64,000 nt of DNA from CAIZGX01 sp044239865 (GTDB taxonomy: Bacteria; Bacteroidota; Bacteroidia; Flavobacteriales_D; Sanyastnellaceae). The translations under genes and the position numbers were made by a program. The notes beneath the pieces were generated by a model, which saw only the letters and a list, made by a program, of their open reading frames with translations, was not told the origin of the DNA and made no database searches. Positions 15,082 through 23,498 of the stretch are shown here, piece after piece (the stretch's first letter is position 1; every line of letters starts with the position of its first letter). The stretch spans positions 1-64,000 of the forward strand of contig JBIIAO010000003.1 in the NCBI GenBank assembly GCA_044239865.1. The letters are read 5' to 3'.

Positions 15082-16617
15082 TTGGCATCCGAAGGCAAAC
15101 AGTTCGTTTCTAGTTTCTCATGGAATTCCGCTACGGTGGTGCTGCAAATTCTTATACAGTTGGGCTATACTGCCTTGCTTGCGCGACTAATTGCGCCTGA
15201 GAATTTCGCGGTTATGGGCATTGTTTTAAGTCTCATGGGATTTGCAGAAATCTTCTCGCAGATTGGCCTGGGTCCTGCGTTGATTCAACGAAAAGACATT
15301 GAGCAATCACACATCAATTCGGCTTTTACAACATCCTTGGGGTTGGGAATAATCTTCACCTTGTCCTTTGTGGCCGCTTCTCCCTTGATTGCTCGCGTAT
15401 ACGGTATTGATTCCTTGAAGGAAATTATTCCTGTTGTGTGTTGCAGTTTTACAATCTCGGCGTTGAGTGTAGTTCCCCGAAACATAATGATGAAGAACAT
15501 GAAGTTCAAGTCGTTCTTCACCGCGAGCATGCTCAGTATTGTCGGAGGAAATTTAGTTGTTGGACTTTGGTTGGCTTACGGGGGTTATGAGATTTGGGCA
15601 TACGTTTGGGCGCTGTTCGCGCAGAATGCACTTATGACTTTTGCTTGTTGGATTCTTCAGCCGACGCGGGTTCAATTCAAATGGAATAAAAAAGCGACGT
15701 TGCAATTGTTGAATTACGGTGCCGGAAGTTCTCTCTTCAATGCCTTGAATTACGCCGCGACGAAAGTAGACGTTGCCGTTCTTCCGCTCTTCTCGAAGGG
15801 CACCGCTCTTTTTCCAAATACAGTTTCGTTGAATCAAGCGGGGATGTATGAAAGGGGCGCTTACGTAGCATCGCTTCCAATTACCATTATGGCGAAACTG
15901 AGCGACAGCGTGCTGTTCAGCGGCATGTCGAAGTTGCAAGAAGAGACCGAACGCTTGAAGCGTGTGGTTTTAGCAGCCACCAATGTGCTGAGTATTTTAA
16001 TTTTTCCAGTTGCTTGTTTCGTGTTTGTTTTTAGTGAAGACATTCTTCGCGTTTATTTAGGGAACGGTTATATGGGAGCAGCGAATCTGTTGCAATGGTT
16101 GTTTGTGGCCGTTATTTTTAGAACATTAACGCGCCCTATCGATTCGCTGCTTCGCGCGAAGGGTGAGGTTTATAAAGGAAGTTGGATCAAAGGCATTTAT
16201 CTTTTCCTTATGATCGTCGGAGTAATGGTAGCTGCCCGTTTTTCGGTGGAAGCTGTTGCGATTTCTATAGCTGTAACGACGGGAATTCACTACCTGATGA
16301 TGATTGGCTTTGCGCACAGAATCTCGGGCGTTTCGGTGAAGGAGCAACTGGCGGCTTTGGTTCCCGGGTCACGCATTGGCGCTATGACATTGCTTGCGGC
16401 ATACCTTGCGAAATACATGGCTGTGCGTTCGCACATCGATGGAATTTGGCTGTTACTATTTGCTGTGATATGTGTTTTTGTAGGTGGATGTTTATTGGTG
16501 TACATTCGCCCGCAATGGTTGGGAGAAAGAAGCGTTAATCCGCTGTTTATTGTCCCAGAAAGATTTCGGAAATTTCCGTTTTTAAATAGAATTTATAAGG
16601 CGTTCGATGAAGAGTAG
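15082..16617 (+). CDS. Lipopolysaccharide/polysaccharide flippase (WzxC-like)
   Basis: The protein has 511 residues and about 12-14 hydrophobic segments. The N-terminus (SFSWNSATVVLQILIQLGYT, then LLARLIAPENFAVMG and FSQIGLGPALIQRKD) is characteristic of the polysaccharide-synthase/Wzx flippase family that moves lipid-linked sugars across the inner membrane. The apparent start is TTG at 15082; no in-frame ATG gives a full N-terminus. The next gene begins 11 bp before this stop, so the pair is co-translated. Confidence 0.88.
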   Translation: MASEGKQFVSSFSWNSATVVLQILIQLGYTALLARLIAPENFAVMGIVLSLMGFAEIFSQIGLGPALIQRKDIEQSHINSAFTTSLGLGIIFTLSFVAASPLIARVYGIDSLKEIIPVVCCSFTISALSVVPRNIMMKNMKFKSFFTASMLSIVGGNLVVGLWLAYGGYEIWAYVWALFAQNALMTFACWILQPTRVQFKWNKKATLQLLNYGAGSSLFNALNYAATKVDVAVLPLFSKGTALFPNTVSLNQAGMYERGAYVASLPITIMAKLSDSVLFSGMSKLQEETERLKRVVLAATNVLSILIFPVACFVFVFSEDILRVYLGNGYMGAANLLQWLFVAVIFRTLTRPIDSLLRAKGEVYKGSWIKGIYLFLMIVGVMVAARFSVEAVAISIAVTTGIHYLMMIGFAHRISGVSVKEQLAALVPGSRIGAMTLLAAYLAKYMAVRSHIDGIWLLLFAVICVFVGGCLLVYIRPQWLGERSVNPLFIVPERFRKFPFLNRIYKAFDEE

Positions 16618-17308
16618 AGTAGTTGCTTTTGTAATATATTTTTGGCTTGGTGCAATGGGTGTTTTTGCTCAGAGCAGGCTCATTGTTTCAGCGCCTGACA
16701 GTTTGTCTTTTCTGCTTTTTGTAGATAATAATCAAATAAATACAGCTCCTGTTTCTGCCATTCATTTATCTAAGCTGAATGTTGGAAAGCACAACATTAA
16801 AGTGGTTGTACAAGCGCAAGAATCGGTGTTAGGTCTGACTACTAAGAATTTAATTTCCCACAGTCTGAGTGTCTCTGTGGTGAACAGTAAACTCGAGTTG
16901 TTGATATCGGGAGAGTTGAAAATTCAAGCGAAGTCTTTTCAGAATTGGAAGAACGGTTCGCTGCCGAGTTTGGTGAAAGACTCTGTTTATGTTGGGGAAA
17001 AAGGATGTGAAAAACCGGCCATGGCTTCGAAGGTAGATTCAATAGTTTCGAATCTGAAATCTAAATCTTTTGATACCGAACGAAAGATGTTAGCGCGCAT
17101 GCAATTGGAGGCTGATTGTTTTTTGGTGAAAGACATTGTGAAGATTATTTCCACCATTGAATTGGAAGAAAATCGAATGGATTGCATTGTCGCTTCGCTT
17201 ACTCAAGTCTACGATTTGGCGGTTATAAGTGAGCTGCTAAATTTGGTCATCCTTGAACGAAACAAGGAAGCCATTCAACAGAAAATTTCACAATTACAAA
17301 ATCAGTAA
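16607..17308 (+). CDS. Exported DUF4476-like protein
   Basis: The protein has 233 residues. A signal peptide (about 1-21, ending VFAQ) is followed by a beta-rich middle and a helical C-terminal part (about 145-230). The latter, with SKSFDTERKMLARM and ELEENRMDCIVASL, resembles the DUF4476 domain common in Bacteroidota. The role is unknown. It overlaps the flippase gene by 11 bp and ends 27 bp before serC, although serC seems to have its own promoter. Confidence 0.7.
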   Translation: MKSRVVAFVIYFWLGAMGVFAQSRLIVSAPDSLSFLLFVDNNQINTAPVSAIHLSKLNVGKHNIKVVVQAQESVLGLTTKNLISHSLSVSVVNSKLELLISGELKIQAKSFQNWKNGSLPSLVKDSVYVGEKGCEKPAMASKVDSIVSNLKSKSFDTERKMLARMQLEADCFLVKDIVKIISTIELEENRMDCIVASLTQVYDLAVISELLNLVILERNKEAIQQKISQLQNQ

Positions 17309-17323
17309 GAAACATTAAAAGAT

Positions 17324-17331
17324 TACATTTG
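17324..17331 (+). promoter_or_regulatory. -7 promoter element of the serine operon
   Basis: TACATTTG matches TAnnTTTG exactly and ends only 4 bp before the serC ATG at 17336. Transcription would start at or next to the start codon, a leaderless or near-leaderless message. No clear TTTG -33 box is visible. Confidence 0.45.
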
Positions 17332-17335
17332 AACC

Positions 17336-18406
17336 ATGAAAAAAGTACACAATTTTAGCGCGGGTCCTTGCATTTTACCCTCATCTGTTATTGAAGGTTC
17401 AGCAGATGCCATTCGTGAATTCGACGGCATGGGATTGTCGTTGATTGAAATTTCACATAGAAGCAAAAACTTCGAGCGTGTGATGGACGAAGCCCGTCAA
17501 TTGGTGAAAGATATTTTGAATCTCGAAGATCGCTACGAAGTTCTTTTTCTTCAAGGCGGAGCAACACTCGGGTTCTACATGGTTCCTTTGAATATTTTGA
17601 AGGAAGGTGGAAAGGCGGCTTACACGAACACAGGTGTTTGGGCAAGCGGAGCTATTAAAGAAGCGAAGTTGGTGGGGAATATTGATGTGGTTACAGACAG
17701 CTCTGCTTCCAACCACAATCACATTCCGGAATTGCCTTCGGTTGAAGGTTACGATTATTTCCACTACACTTCCAACAACACTATTTTTGGAACGCAATAT
17801 CAGTCCACTCCTAAGGTGAATGTTCCTTTAGTTTGCGATATGAGCTCAGATATTTTCTCGAAGGAATTCAACGCAAATGAGTTCTCGTTGATTTACGCAG
17901 GTGCTCAGAAGAACATGGGTCCAGCTGGAGCAACCTTGTACATCGTTGACAAAGAAATGTTAGGCAAGACAGGAAGAAAGCTTCCTACTTATTTAGACCT
18001 AGCTTCTCACATTTCGAAGGACAGCATGGCGAATACACCGCCAGTATTTTCAGTTTACGCAAGTATGCTAATGCTTCGTTGGATAAAAGAAAACGGTGGA
18101 TTGAAAGGAATGGAAATTCACAACCGCGCGAAGCAAGAATTATTCTATGCTGAATTAGATCGCAACAGTTTATTCCATGGACACAGCGTTCCTGAAAGTC
18201 GCTCTTGGATGAATCCAACCTTCCGCTTGAACAACGAAGAGCACGCCGCTACTTTCGATGCCATGTGGAAAGAAGCAGGAATTAGCGGAATTGCTGGACA
18301 CCGCAGTGTTGGCGGATACCGCGCTTCCATGTACAACGCACTTCCTTTGGAAAGCGTTCAAGTGTTGGTAGATGTAATGAAAGAATTCGAACGTAAAAAC
18401 GGATAA
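17336..18406 (+). CDS. serC: Phosphoserine aminotransferase
   Basis: The protein has 356 residues, the usual SerC length. It begins HNFSAGPCILP, has LEISHRS-type ISHRSKNF at 39-46, FLQGGATLGF around 71-80, and the PLP lysine K192 in AGAQKNMGPAG. SerC converts 3-phosphohydroxypyruvate and glutamate to phosphoserine, step two of serine synthesis, and also serves in pyridoxal phosphate synthesis in some bacteria. It heads a four-gene operon with serA one base downstream, then DUF1015 and a YggS-type protein. Confidence 0.97.
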   Translation: MKKVHNFSAGPCILPSSVIEGSADAIREFDGMGLSLIEISHRSKNFERVMDEARQLVKDILNLEDRYEVLFLQGGATLGFYMVPLNILKEGGKAAYTNTGVWASGAIKEAKLVGNIDVVTDSSASNHNHIPELPSVEGYDYFHYTSNNTIFGTQYQSTPKVNVPLVCDMSSDIFSKEFNANEFSLIYAGAQKNMGPAGATLYIVDKEMLGKTGRKLPTYLDLASHISKDSMANTPPVFSVYASMLMLRWIKENGGLKGMEIHNRAKQELFYAELDRNSLFHGHSVPESRSWMNPTFRLNNEEHAATFDAMWKEAGISGIAGHRSVGGYRASMYNALPLESVQVLVDVMKEFERKNG

Positions 18407-18407
18407 G

Positions 18408-19367
18408 ATGAAAATTTTAGCAAACGACGGAATAGACGCAAAAGGACACGCTGCTTTGGAAGCCATGGGCTGCACAGTGTTAACTGAAAAGGTAAGTCAA
18501 GATGCATTGGCTGTTTTCATTCACAATGAAAACATAGACGGGCTTTTGGTTCGCAGTGCAACTACAGCAAGAAAAGAATTGATAGACGCTTGTCCGAATT
18601 TGAAGTTCATCGGTCGTGGTGGAGTGGGCATCGATAACATTGACGCAGTTTACGCGCGTGAAAAAGGAGTGGACGTTTTCAATACGCCGGCTAGCAGCAG
18701 TGCGAGCGTAGCGGAATTGGTAATGGCCATGATGTTCGCTTCGAACAGATTTCTTTATCAAGCCGGTGGCGCAATGCCAGTAAACGGAGAAGAAACGTTT
18801 GAAGTTTTGAAGAAGAATTACGGGAAAGGCAAAGAGGTGAAGGGAAAGACGTTGGGAATTGTTGGTTTAGGAAGAATTGGTATCTCACTTGCTGAATACG
18901 CCTTGGGATGCGGCATGCGCGTGATGTTCTTCGATCGTTCGAAGGAAGAAGAAACGGTTACGCTTTCCATTAACGGTTCTCCGGTGGAAGTGAAATTGAA
19001 TGTTTCTTCTTTCGAAGAAGTTCTTCGCGGAAGCGATTTCATTTCGTTACACGTTCCGAAGCAACCGAATGGAAGTTCGGTTATTGGTACAGCAGAGTTT
19101 GCACTCATGAAGAAAAACGCAGTGGTAATTAACACCAGTCGCGGCGGAACCATTAACGAAACTGAACTTATTGAATCGTTAGACAACGGCGTTATTGCGG
19201 GTGCTTGTTTAGATGTTTTTGAAAGCGAACCACGTCCGAATGCAGCGTTGTTGAAGCATTCAAAAATTATTACAACTCCGCACATTGGCGCTGCTACGGC
19301 AGAAGCGCAAGAACGTATTGGTTTAGAGATAGCAGAGAATGTAAAACGAATTATGGACGCGAACTAA
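18408..19367 (+). CDS. serA: D-3-phosphoglycerate dehydrogenase, short form
   Basis: The protein has 319 residues. It shows the D-isomer 2-hydroxyacid dehydrogenase pattern: FIGRGGVGIDNID, NAD-binding LGIVGLGRIGISLA, VINTSRGGTINE with the catalytic arginine, and TPHIGAATAEAQ with the catalytic histidine. It lacks C-terminal ACT or ASB domains, so it is the short form without serine feedback binding. It oxidises 3-phosphoglycerate to 3-phosphohydroxypyruvate, the substrate of the adjacent SerC. One base separates the two genes. Confidence 0.94.
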   Translation: MKILANDGIDAKGHAALEAMGCTVLTEKVSQDALAVFIHNENIDGLLVRSATTARKELIDACPNLKFIGRGGVGIDNIDAVYAREKGVDVFNTPASSSASVAELVMAMMFASNRFLYQAGGAMPVNGEETFEVLKKNYGKGKEVKGKTLGIVGLGRIGISLAEYALGCGMRVMFFDRSKEEETVTLSINGSPVEVKLNVSSFEEVLRGSDFISLHVPKQPNGSSVIGTAEFALMKKNAVVINTSRGGTINETELIESLDNGVIAGACLDVFESEPRPNAALLKHSKIITTPHIGAATAEAQERIGLEIAENVKRIMDAN

Positions 19368-19369
19368 GC

Positions 19370-20569
19370 ATGAAGTTCAAGCCATTCAAAGCGGTTTTAC
19401 CTGCAGCAGATAAGGTGCATCTGGTTGCTTCGCGATCTTATGTTTCGTATTCAAAAGAAGATTTGGTAGAAAAGCTTAGCGGCAATCCCTATACTTTTCT
19501 GCATGTTATTCATCCCGATGTAGATGGCGATTATCGCGGCAGACGTATAGCCTACTTTGAAGAAGTAAGAAAGAATTACGAGAAGTTTTTAAGTCAAGAA
19601 ATTTTCTCGTTGGAAGGAAAGGCATCGTTTTTTATATACCGACAAGAGACACCTGAGTTTTCCTTCCAAGGCTTGCTTGGTGCGGTTTCGGTTGAAGACT
19701 ACGAGCAAGGAAAAATAAAAATTCACGAACACACCATTAGTCAACGTGAAGGAAGATTCACTGATTATTTAGATACAACAGGAATCAATGCAGAACCTGT
19801 TTTGTTAATGTCGAAAGAAGAAACGTGTTCTAGTTTAATGGAACGCGTTTGTTTGGAAAACCCTCTTTATTGCTTCACTACAACGGACCGCGTGAAGCAC
19901 ACTATTTGGCAAATTAACAAGGCTGAAGATATTCAAGAGGTTGAAAGTGAAATGTCGCGTGTGAATGAATTGTACATTGCCGATGGACACCACAGAAGCG
20001 CGAGCAGTGTGGCGTTGAAGCAACGCAAAGCGGAAGAGGGAAACAATGAAGAGGTCTATCAATACTTCATGGCGTTGGTGCTTTCACAAGCGCAATTGAA
20101 AATTTTGGGATTTCACCGTTTGGTGAAGTGTGTCGTTGAATTCGATTTGAATGTCTTTCTTTCAGATTTGAAAAAGATTGGAAGTCTTCAAGAGGTAACT
20201 GAGCAAGAATTGCAATTGGCTGAAGGGAAAATAGGAGTGTATGCGGCAGGAAAATGGTATGCTTTTCAATTCGAAAAAGAAAAAAATGTAATAGACGCCG
20301 AATGGCTTTCAAAAAATATTCTTCATCCCATTTTTGGAATTGAAGACGAGCGAACAGATAAGCGCATCTCACATGCCGACGGTTTAGTTCCTTCAAATGA
20401 AATTGCGCAACTGGTTAACGAAGGCAAAGCAGATTTTGCTTTTTTACTTCATCCGATTTCAACCGAAACACTCATGCGTATTTCAGACGAAGGATCTACC
20501 ATGCCTCCCAAGAGCACGTACATTCTTCCGAAGCTAAGAAGCGGATTGGTTATTTATCCGATGCGATGA
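19370..20569 (+). CDS. DUF1015 family protein
   Basis: The protein has 399 residues and matches DUF1015: an N-terminal FKPFKAVLP, the middle DTTGINAEPVLL and the hallmark YIADGHHRSAS, then HADGLVPSNEI and LHPISTETLM, ending PPKSTYILPKLRSGLVIY. Across bacteria this family is often found beside serA and serC, suggesting a role in serine or one-carbon metabolism, but its biochemistry is unknown. It is cytoplasmic, starts 2 bp after serA and overlaps the next gene by 4 bp. Confidence 0.93.
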   Translation: MKFKPFKAVLPAADKVHLVASRSYVSYSKEDLVEKLSGNPYTFLHVIHPDVDGDYRGRRIAYFEEVRKNYEKFLSQEIFSLEGKASFFIYRQETPEFSFQGLLGAVSVEDYEQGKIKIHEHTISQREGRFTDYLDTTGINAEPVLLMSKEETCSSLMERVCLENPLYCFTTTDRVKHTIWQINKAEDIQEVESEMSRVNELYIADGHHRSASSVALKQRKAEEGNNEEVYQYFMALVLSQAQLKILGFHRLVKCVVEFDLNVFLSDLKKIGSLQEVTEQELQLAEGKIGVYAAGKWYAFQFEKEKNVIDAEWLSKNILHPIFGIEDERTDKRISHADGLVPSNEIAQLVNEGKADFAFLLHPISTETLMRISDEGSTMPPKSTYILPKLRSGLVIYPMR

Positions 20570-21216
20570 GCCACATTCAAGATCAAATAAAATTCTACAC
20601 AGCACAGTTCCCTTCACACGTGAAGCTGGTGGCTGTTTCCAAAACAAAACCTGTTCAAGATTTAGAAGAAGCTTATGCTGCTGGACAGCGCATCTTCGGT
20701 GAGAATTATGTGCAGGAATTGGTAGACAAGCAGGGGCAACTTCCATCCGATATTGAATGGCATTTCATTGGGAATTTGCAATCGAATAAAGTGAAGTACA
20801 TTGCTCCGTTTGTTGCGCTTATTCACGGAGTGAATTCCATTTCCACCTTGAAAGAAATAGACAAGCAAGCGAAGAAATTAAATAAGCAGATTGAAATTTT
20901 ATTGCAACTTCATGTTGCAACAGAAGAGAGTAAATTCGGATTTTCAGAAGAAGAAGTCTTGGAAATTGCTGCTCAAAAAGAGGTGTATTCAAACGTGATT
21001 TTTCGTGGGGTAATGGGCATGGCTTCGTTCACAGAAGACCAGTCGCTTATTCGAAAAGAATTTCAAGAAGTGAATCGCATTTTTTCTTTGTTGAAGCCTC
21101 TCTTCGGAGAAAACTTCAATGAAATAAGTATGGGCATGAGCGGCGACTGGAAGATTGCTGTTGAAGAAGGAAGCACGCTCGTTCGAATTGGTAGTGCAAT
21201 TTTCGGAAGTCGTTAG
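20566..21216 (+). CDS. YggS/PLPBP-type pyridoxal-phosphate-binding protein
   Basis: The protein has 216 residues with a single alanine-racemase-like TIM barrel. The PLP lysine is K26 in VAVSKTKP; FGENYVQELVDK, WHFIGNLQSNK and the C-terminal SMGMSGDW with LVRIGSAIFG are all family marks. YggS proteins keep free PLP in balance and affect amino-acid pools rather than catalysing racemisation. Its place after serC, a PLP enzyme, fits. It starts inside the DUF1015 stop (ATGA) and its own stop overlaps that of the convergent glycosyltransferase (TTAG). Confidence 0.95.
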   Translation: MSHIQDQIKFYTAQFPSHVKLVAVSKTKPVQDLEEAYAAGQRIFGENYVQELVDKQGQLPSDIEWHFIGNLQSNKVKYIAPFVALIHGVNSISTLKEIDKQAKKLNKQIEILLQLHVATEESKFGFSEEEVLEIAAQKEVYSNVIFRGVMGMASFTEDQSLIRKEFQEVNRIFSLLKPLFGENFNEISMGMSGDWKIAVEEGSTLVRIGSAIFGSR

Positions 21217-22163
21217 TTCAACGTTTCAGCAATGCTGTAATCGTTGCGGGTAGCGCTGTTCCGAGAAATAAGTTCGCCCAAGAACCCTGCTAAAAACAAA
21301 ATTGTTCCAAGTATCATGCATGTCAGTGCAATGAAAAACGCGCTTTGATCTGCAATGTTTTTCGCGGTCTCTCCGAGGTAAAGCGCATACAATTTCGTAC
21401 CGCCTATATATGCGAAAGAAAAGAATCCGATCATGAATACCAACGTTCCCAACGTTCCGAAGAAATGCATCGGACGCTTTCCGAATTTCGACATAAAAGA
21501 AATCGTGAGGAGATCTAAAAATCCATTCATGAAGCGCTCCATTCCGAATTTCGTTGAACCGAATTTTCGGGCTTGATGCTTCACCACTTTTTCACCAATC
21601 TTTTTGAATCCTTGTTGCTTCGCTAGGACTGGAATGTATCGGTGCATTTCACCATATACTTCTACACACTTCACCACGTCTTTGCGATAGCCCTTCAAAC
21701 CACAATTGAAATCGTTCAAGTGAATACCCGTCATTCTGCGCGTAGCCCAATTGAATAATTTCGTTGGAATGGTTTTCGAAAGTGGATCGAAGCGCTCCTT
21801 CTTCCAACCGCTAACAACGTCGTATCCTTCATCTAAAATCATTCGCGCCATAGCAGGAATTTCTTCCGGAGAATCTTGAAGATCTGCGTCTAAGGTGAAC
21901 ACCACATTTCCTTGCGCCGCTTGAAATCCCATGTGCAAGGCTGCAGACTTGCCGTAGTTGCGCGAAAAGCGAATGCCGCGAACGGTAGGGTAGGTCTGCT
22001 TCAATTCTTGAATAACATTCCAGGAATTGTCGGTTGAACCGTCGTCTACGAAGATGACTTCATAAGACATTTGCTCGCGCTGCATAACCTCGTTAATCCA
22101 ACGTTGCAATTCAGGAAGCGATTCCGCTTCGTTAAGAAGGGGTATGACTAGTGAGCAGTTCAT
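21213..22163 (-). CDS. GtrB/DPM1-like family 2 glycosyltransferase with two membrane helices
   Basis: The protein has 316 residues. A GT2 catalytic domain (about 1-220) shows CSLVIPLLNEAESL, FVDDGSTDNSW and LDADLQDSPEEIP. Two hydrophobic segments follow (about 228-252 and 272-296), the layout of enzymes that charge polyprenyl phosphate with a sugar on the inner membrane. The sugar is unknown. The gene may be co-transcribed with the DUF4199 gene just upstream (9 bp gap). Confidence 0.92.
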   Translation of the reverse strand: MNCSLVIPLLNEAESLPELQRWINEVMQREQMSYEVIFVDDGSTDNSWNVIQELKQTYPTVRGIRFSRNYGKSAALHMGFQAAQGNVVFTLDADLQDSPEEIPAMARMILDEGYDVVSGWKKERFDPLSKTIPTKLFNWATRRMTGIHLNDFNCGLKGYRKDVVKCVEVYGEMHRYIPVLAKQQGFKKIGEKVVKHQARKFGSTKFGMERFMNGFLDLLTISFMSKFGKRPMHFFGTLGTLVFMIGFFSFAYIGGTKLYALYLGETAKNIADQSAFFIALTCMILGTILFLAGFLGELISRNSATRNDYSIAETLN

Positions 22164-22172
22164 GCAGCTAAG

Positions 22173-22715
22173 TTAGGCAAATGGATTTTTGCTTTTTCTG
22201 TGGAAGATGGAAATGAATAGACCAATAAAAAGATATTGAAAAAAAGTGCTGATCCAAACGATAATTGCAATGAAAATTGGAGAAACGATTGTATCAATGA
22301 GGCCGCTGTTTAAAATTTCATTTAACTGCTCTCTGGTTATGCCTTCTGCATTGGTAAGGGATTTCTTGATCTCTTCTTTCATAAAGATGAGCATAGAGTT
22401 GTCGATGTAGCTCAGTTGAATGAATGCGAAAAATAGTTTAACGAGTCCAACCACCATACCTATTCTAAGGCAAAACCACAAGGCCTTTCCATAATTGAAT
22501 CCCTCGAAGTAGGATTTGTATTTGTTTATTCCTAGCGTAAGTCCGAATACAATGATAATGACTCCAATTAATTCAAAAGCGAAGGCCAAAGAGGGGAACC
22601 ACGATAGGAGTTGTTCGCAAAGTAAATCGCCCAGAGCGATACCTATTCCGAATTTGAAAAGAATTTGGAAGACTTCCTTTCGGGAGGGCGGATTGATTGA
22701 GATTTCGTCGGACAT
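22173..22715 (-). CDS. DUF4199 membrane protein
   Basis: The protein has 180 residues. It has four hydrophobic segments (FGIGIALGDLL, ELIGVIIIVFGLTLGI, LRIGMVVGLVKLFFAFI, PIFIAIIVWISTFF), a central INKYKSYFEGFNYGKAL loop and an EITREQL-like helical hairpin, the DUF4199 pattern found in Bacteroidota. The role is unknown. ATG 22715 gives MSDEISINPPSRKE; longer frames upstream look spurious. The gene precedes the glycosyltransferase and is divergent from the SRP RNA. Confidence 0.82.
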   Translation of the reverse strand: MSDEISINPPSRKEVFQILFKFGIGIALGDLLCEQLLSWFPSLAFAFELIGVIIIVFGLTLGINKYKSYFEGFNYGKALWFCLRIGMVVGLVKLFFAFIQLSYIDNSMLIFMKEEIKKSLTNAEGITREQLNEILNSGLIDTIVSPIFIAIIVWISTFFQYLFIGLFISIFHRKSKNPFA

Positions 22716-22750
22716 GGATTTATTTTTCTTTGGCAAAAGTAACGAATGAT

Positions 22751-22782
22751 TTTGCAATGAAGCGATTCACGCCTTACATTTG
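22751..22782 (+). promoter_or_regulatory. SRP RNA promoter (TTTG-N20-TACATTTG)
   Basis: The -33 TTTG is at 22751-22754, then 20 bp, then TACATTTG at 22775-22782. This is a near-perfect Bacteroidota sigma promoter, placed about 5-8 bp before the RNA 5' end. Confidence 0.82.
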
Positions 22783-22786
22783 CACA

Positions 22787-22884
22787 AAGGCAAGTCTTAT
22801 ACGACCAGCTCCTTTCAAATCCTCCAGGGCCGGAAGGCAGCAAAGGTAGAAAGTTGTAGCGGTGCGATATAAGGGGCTTGCCTT
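22787..22884 (+). ncRNA. ffs: Signal recognition particle RNA, small bacterial (4.5S) type
   Basis: About 98 nt. The conserved apical domain is present: CCTCCAGGGCCGGAAGGCAG, then CAAAGGTAG and GCGGTGCGATAT. The ends AAGGCAAG and CTTGCCTT pair to close the hairpin and are followed by a T-run. The RNA scaffolds Ffh to send membrane-protein ribosomes to the translocon. A strong consensus promoter lies immediately upstream. Confidence 0.93.
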
Positions 22885-22893
22885 CTTTTTTTT
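22877..22893 (+). terminator. SRP RNA terminator
   Basis: The right arm of the RNA's closing stem (CTTGCCTT) is directly followed by CTTTTTTTT, so the stem and T-tract together form an intrinsic terminator. Confidence 0.65.
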
Positions 22894-22910
22894 GTCTTAT
22901 TTTTGGCTTT

Positions 22911-23420
22911 ATGTCCGAATCAGCCTTCGCTACCAAATACAGATTACGCGCTTATCGCAAGAAGAAAGTGCTAACTGCTTTTCTCAAAAAACTTTCGAAG
23001 AATCAACCCAAGTCTGCCAGGCCACTTATTGTTGCTGCTCAGAAAGAGGCGTGGAAGCAAGTCGATTGTACCTCTTGCGGCAATTGCTGTAGAACCATGA
23101 CTCCTACTTGGAAGAAGACTGAAGTGAAGAGACTGGCGACACATTTGGGAATGACGTATCAAGAGTTCTTCGATAAGTGGTTATTCATAGATGAAGCAAC
23201 AGGGGATATTGTAAACACAACGCAGCCTTGTCAGTTTTTCGATATGAAAAAAGGATTATGTGGCGTCTATGAATTGCGTCCGCACGATTGCGCAACCTTT
23301 CCACACATGTACCGAAGAGATTTTTTCGATCAGACCGAAGTGTACACAGCAAACCTTCACAGATGTCCCGCAACCCTTGTTACCATGGAGGCTTTGGAGA
23401 AGGCAATGCGGACATCATGA
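22911..23420 (+). CDS. YkgJ family cysteine-cluster protein
   Basis: The protein has 169 residues. Cysteines are arranged as DCTSCGNCC (about 56-64), CQFFDMKKGLCGVYELRPHDC with TFPHMY after it, and a final HRCPAT. This is the YkgJ zinc- or iron-sulfur-binding pattern. Function is unknown; members are cytoplasmic. ATG 22911 (MSESAFATKYR) is chosen because the longer frame begins inside the SRP RNA terminator. It probably reads through weakly from the SRP promoter or has its own. Confidence 0.9.
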   Translation: MSESAFATKYRLRAYRKKKVLTAFLKKLSKNQPKSARPLIVAAQKEAWKQVDCTSCGNCCRTMTPTWKKTEVKRLATHLGMTYQEFFDKWLFIDEATGDIVNTTQPCQFFDMKKGLCGVYELRPHDCATFPHMYRRDFFDQTEVYTANLHRCPATLVTMEALEKAMRTS

Positions 23421-23498
23421 GTCGTGAAGATTTTACATATTTGTTAAGGCATTTAGCCAAAGGTGGTTTAATTTTGAATAAACTTTAGGATAGTGGAA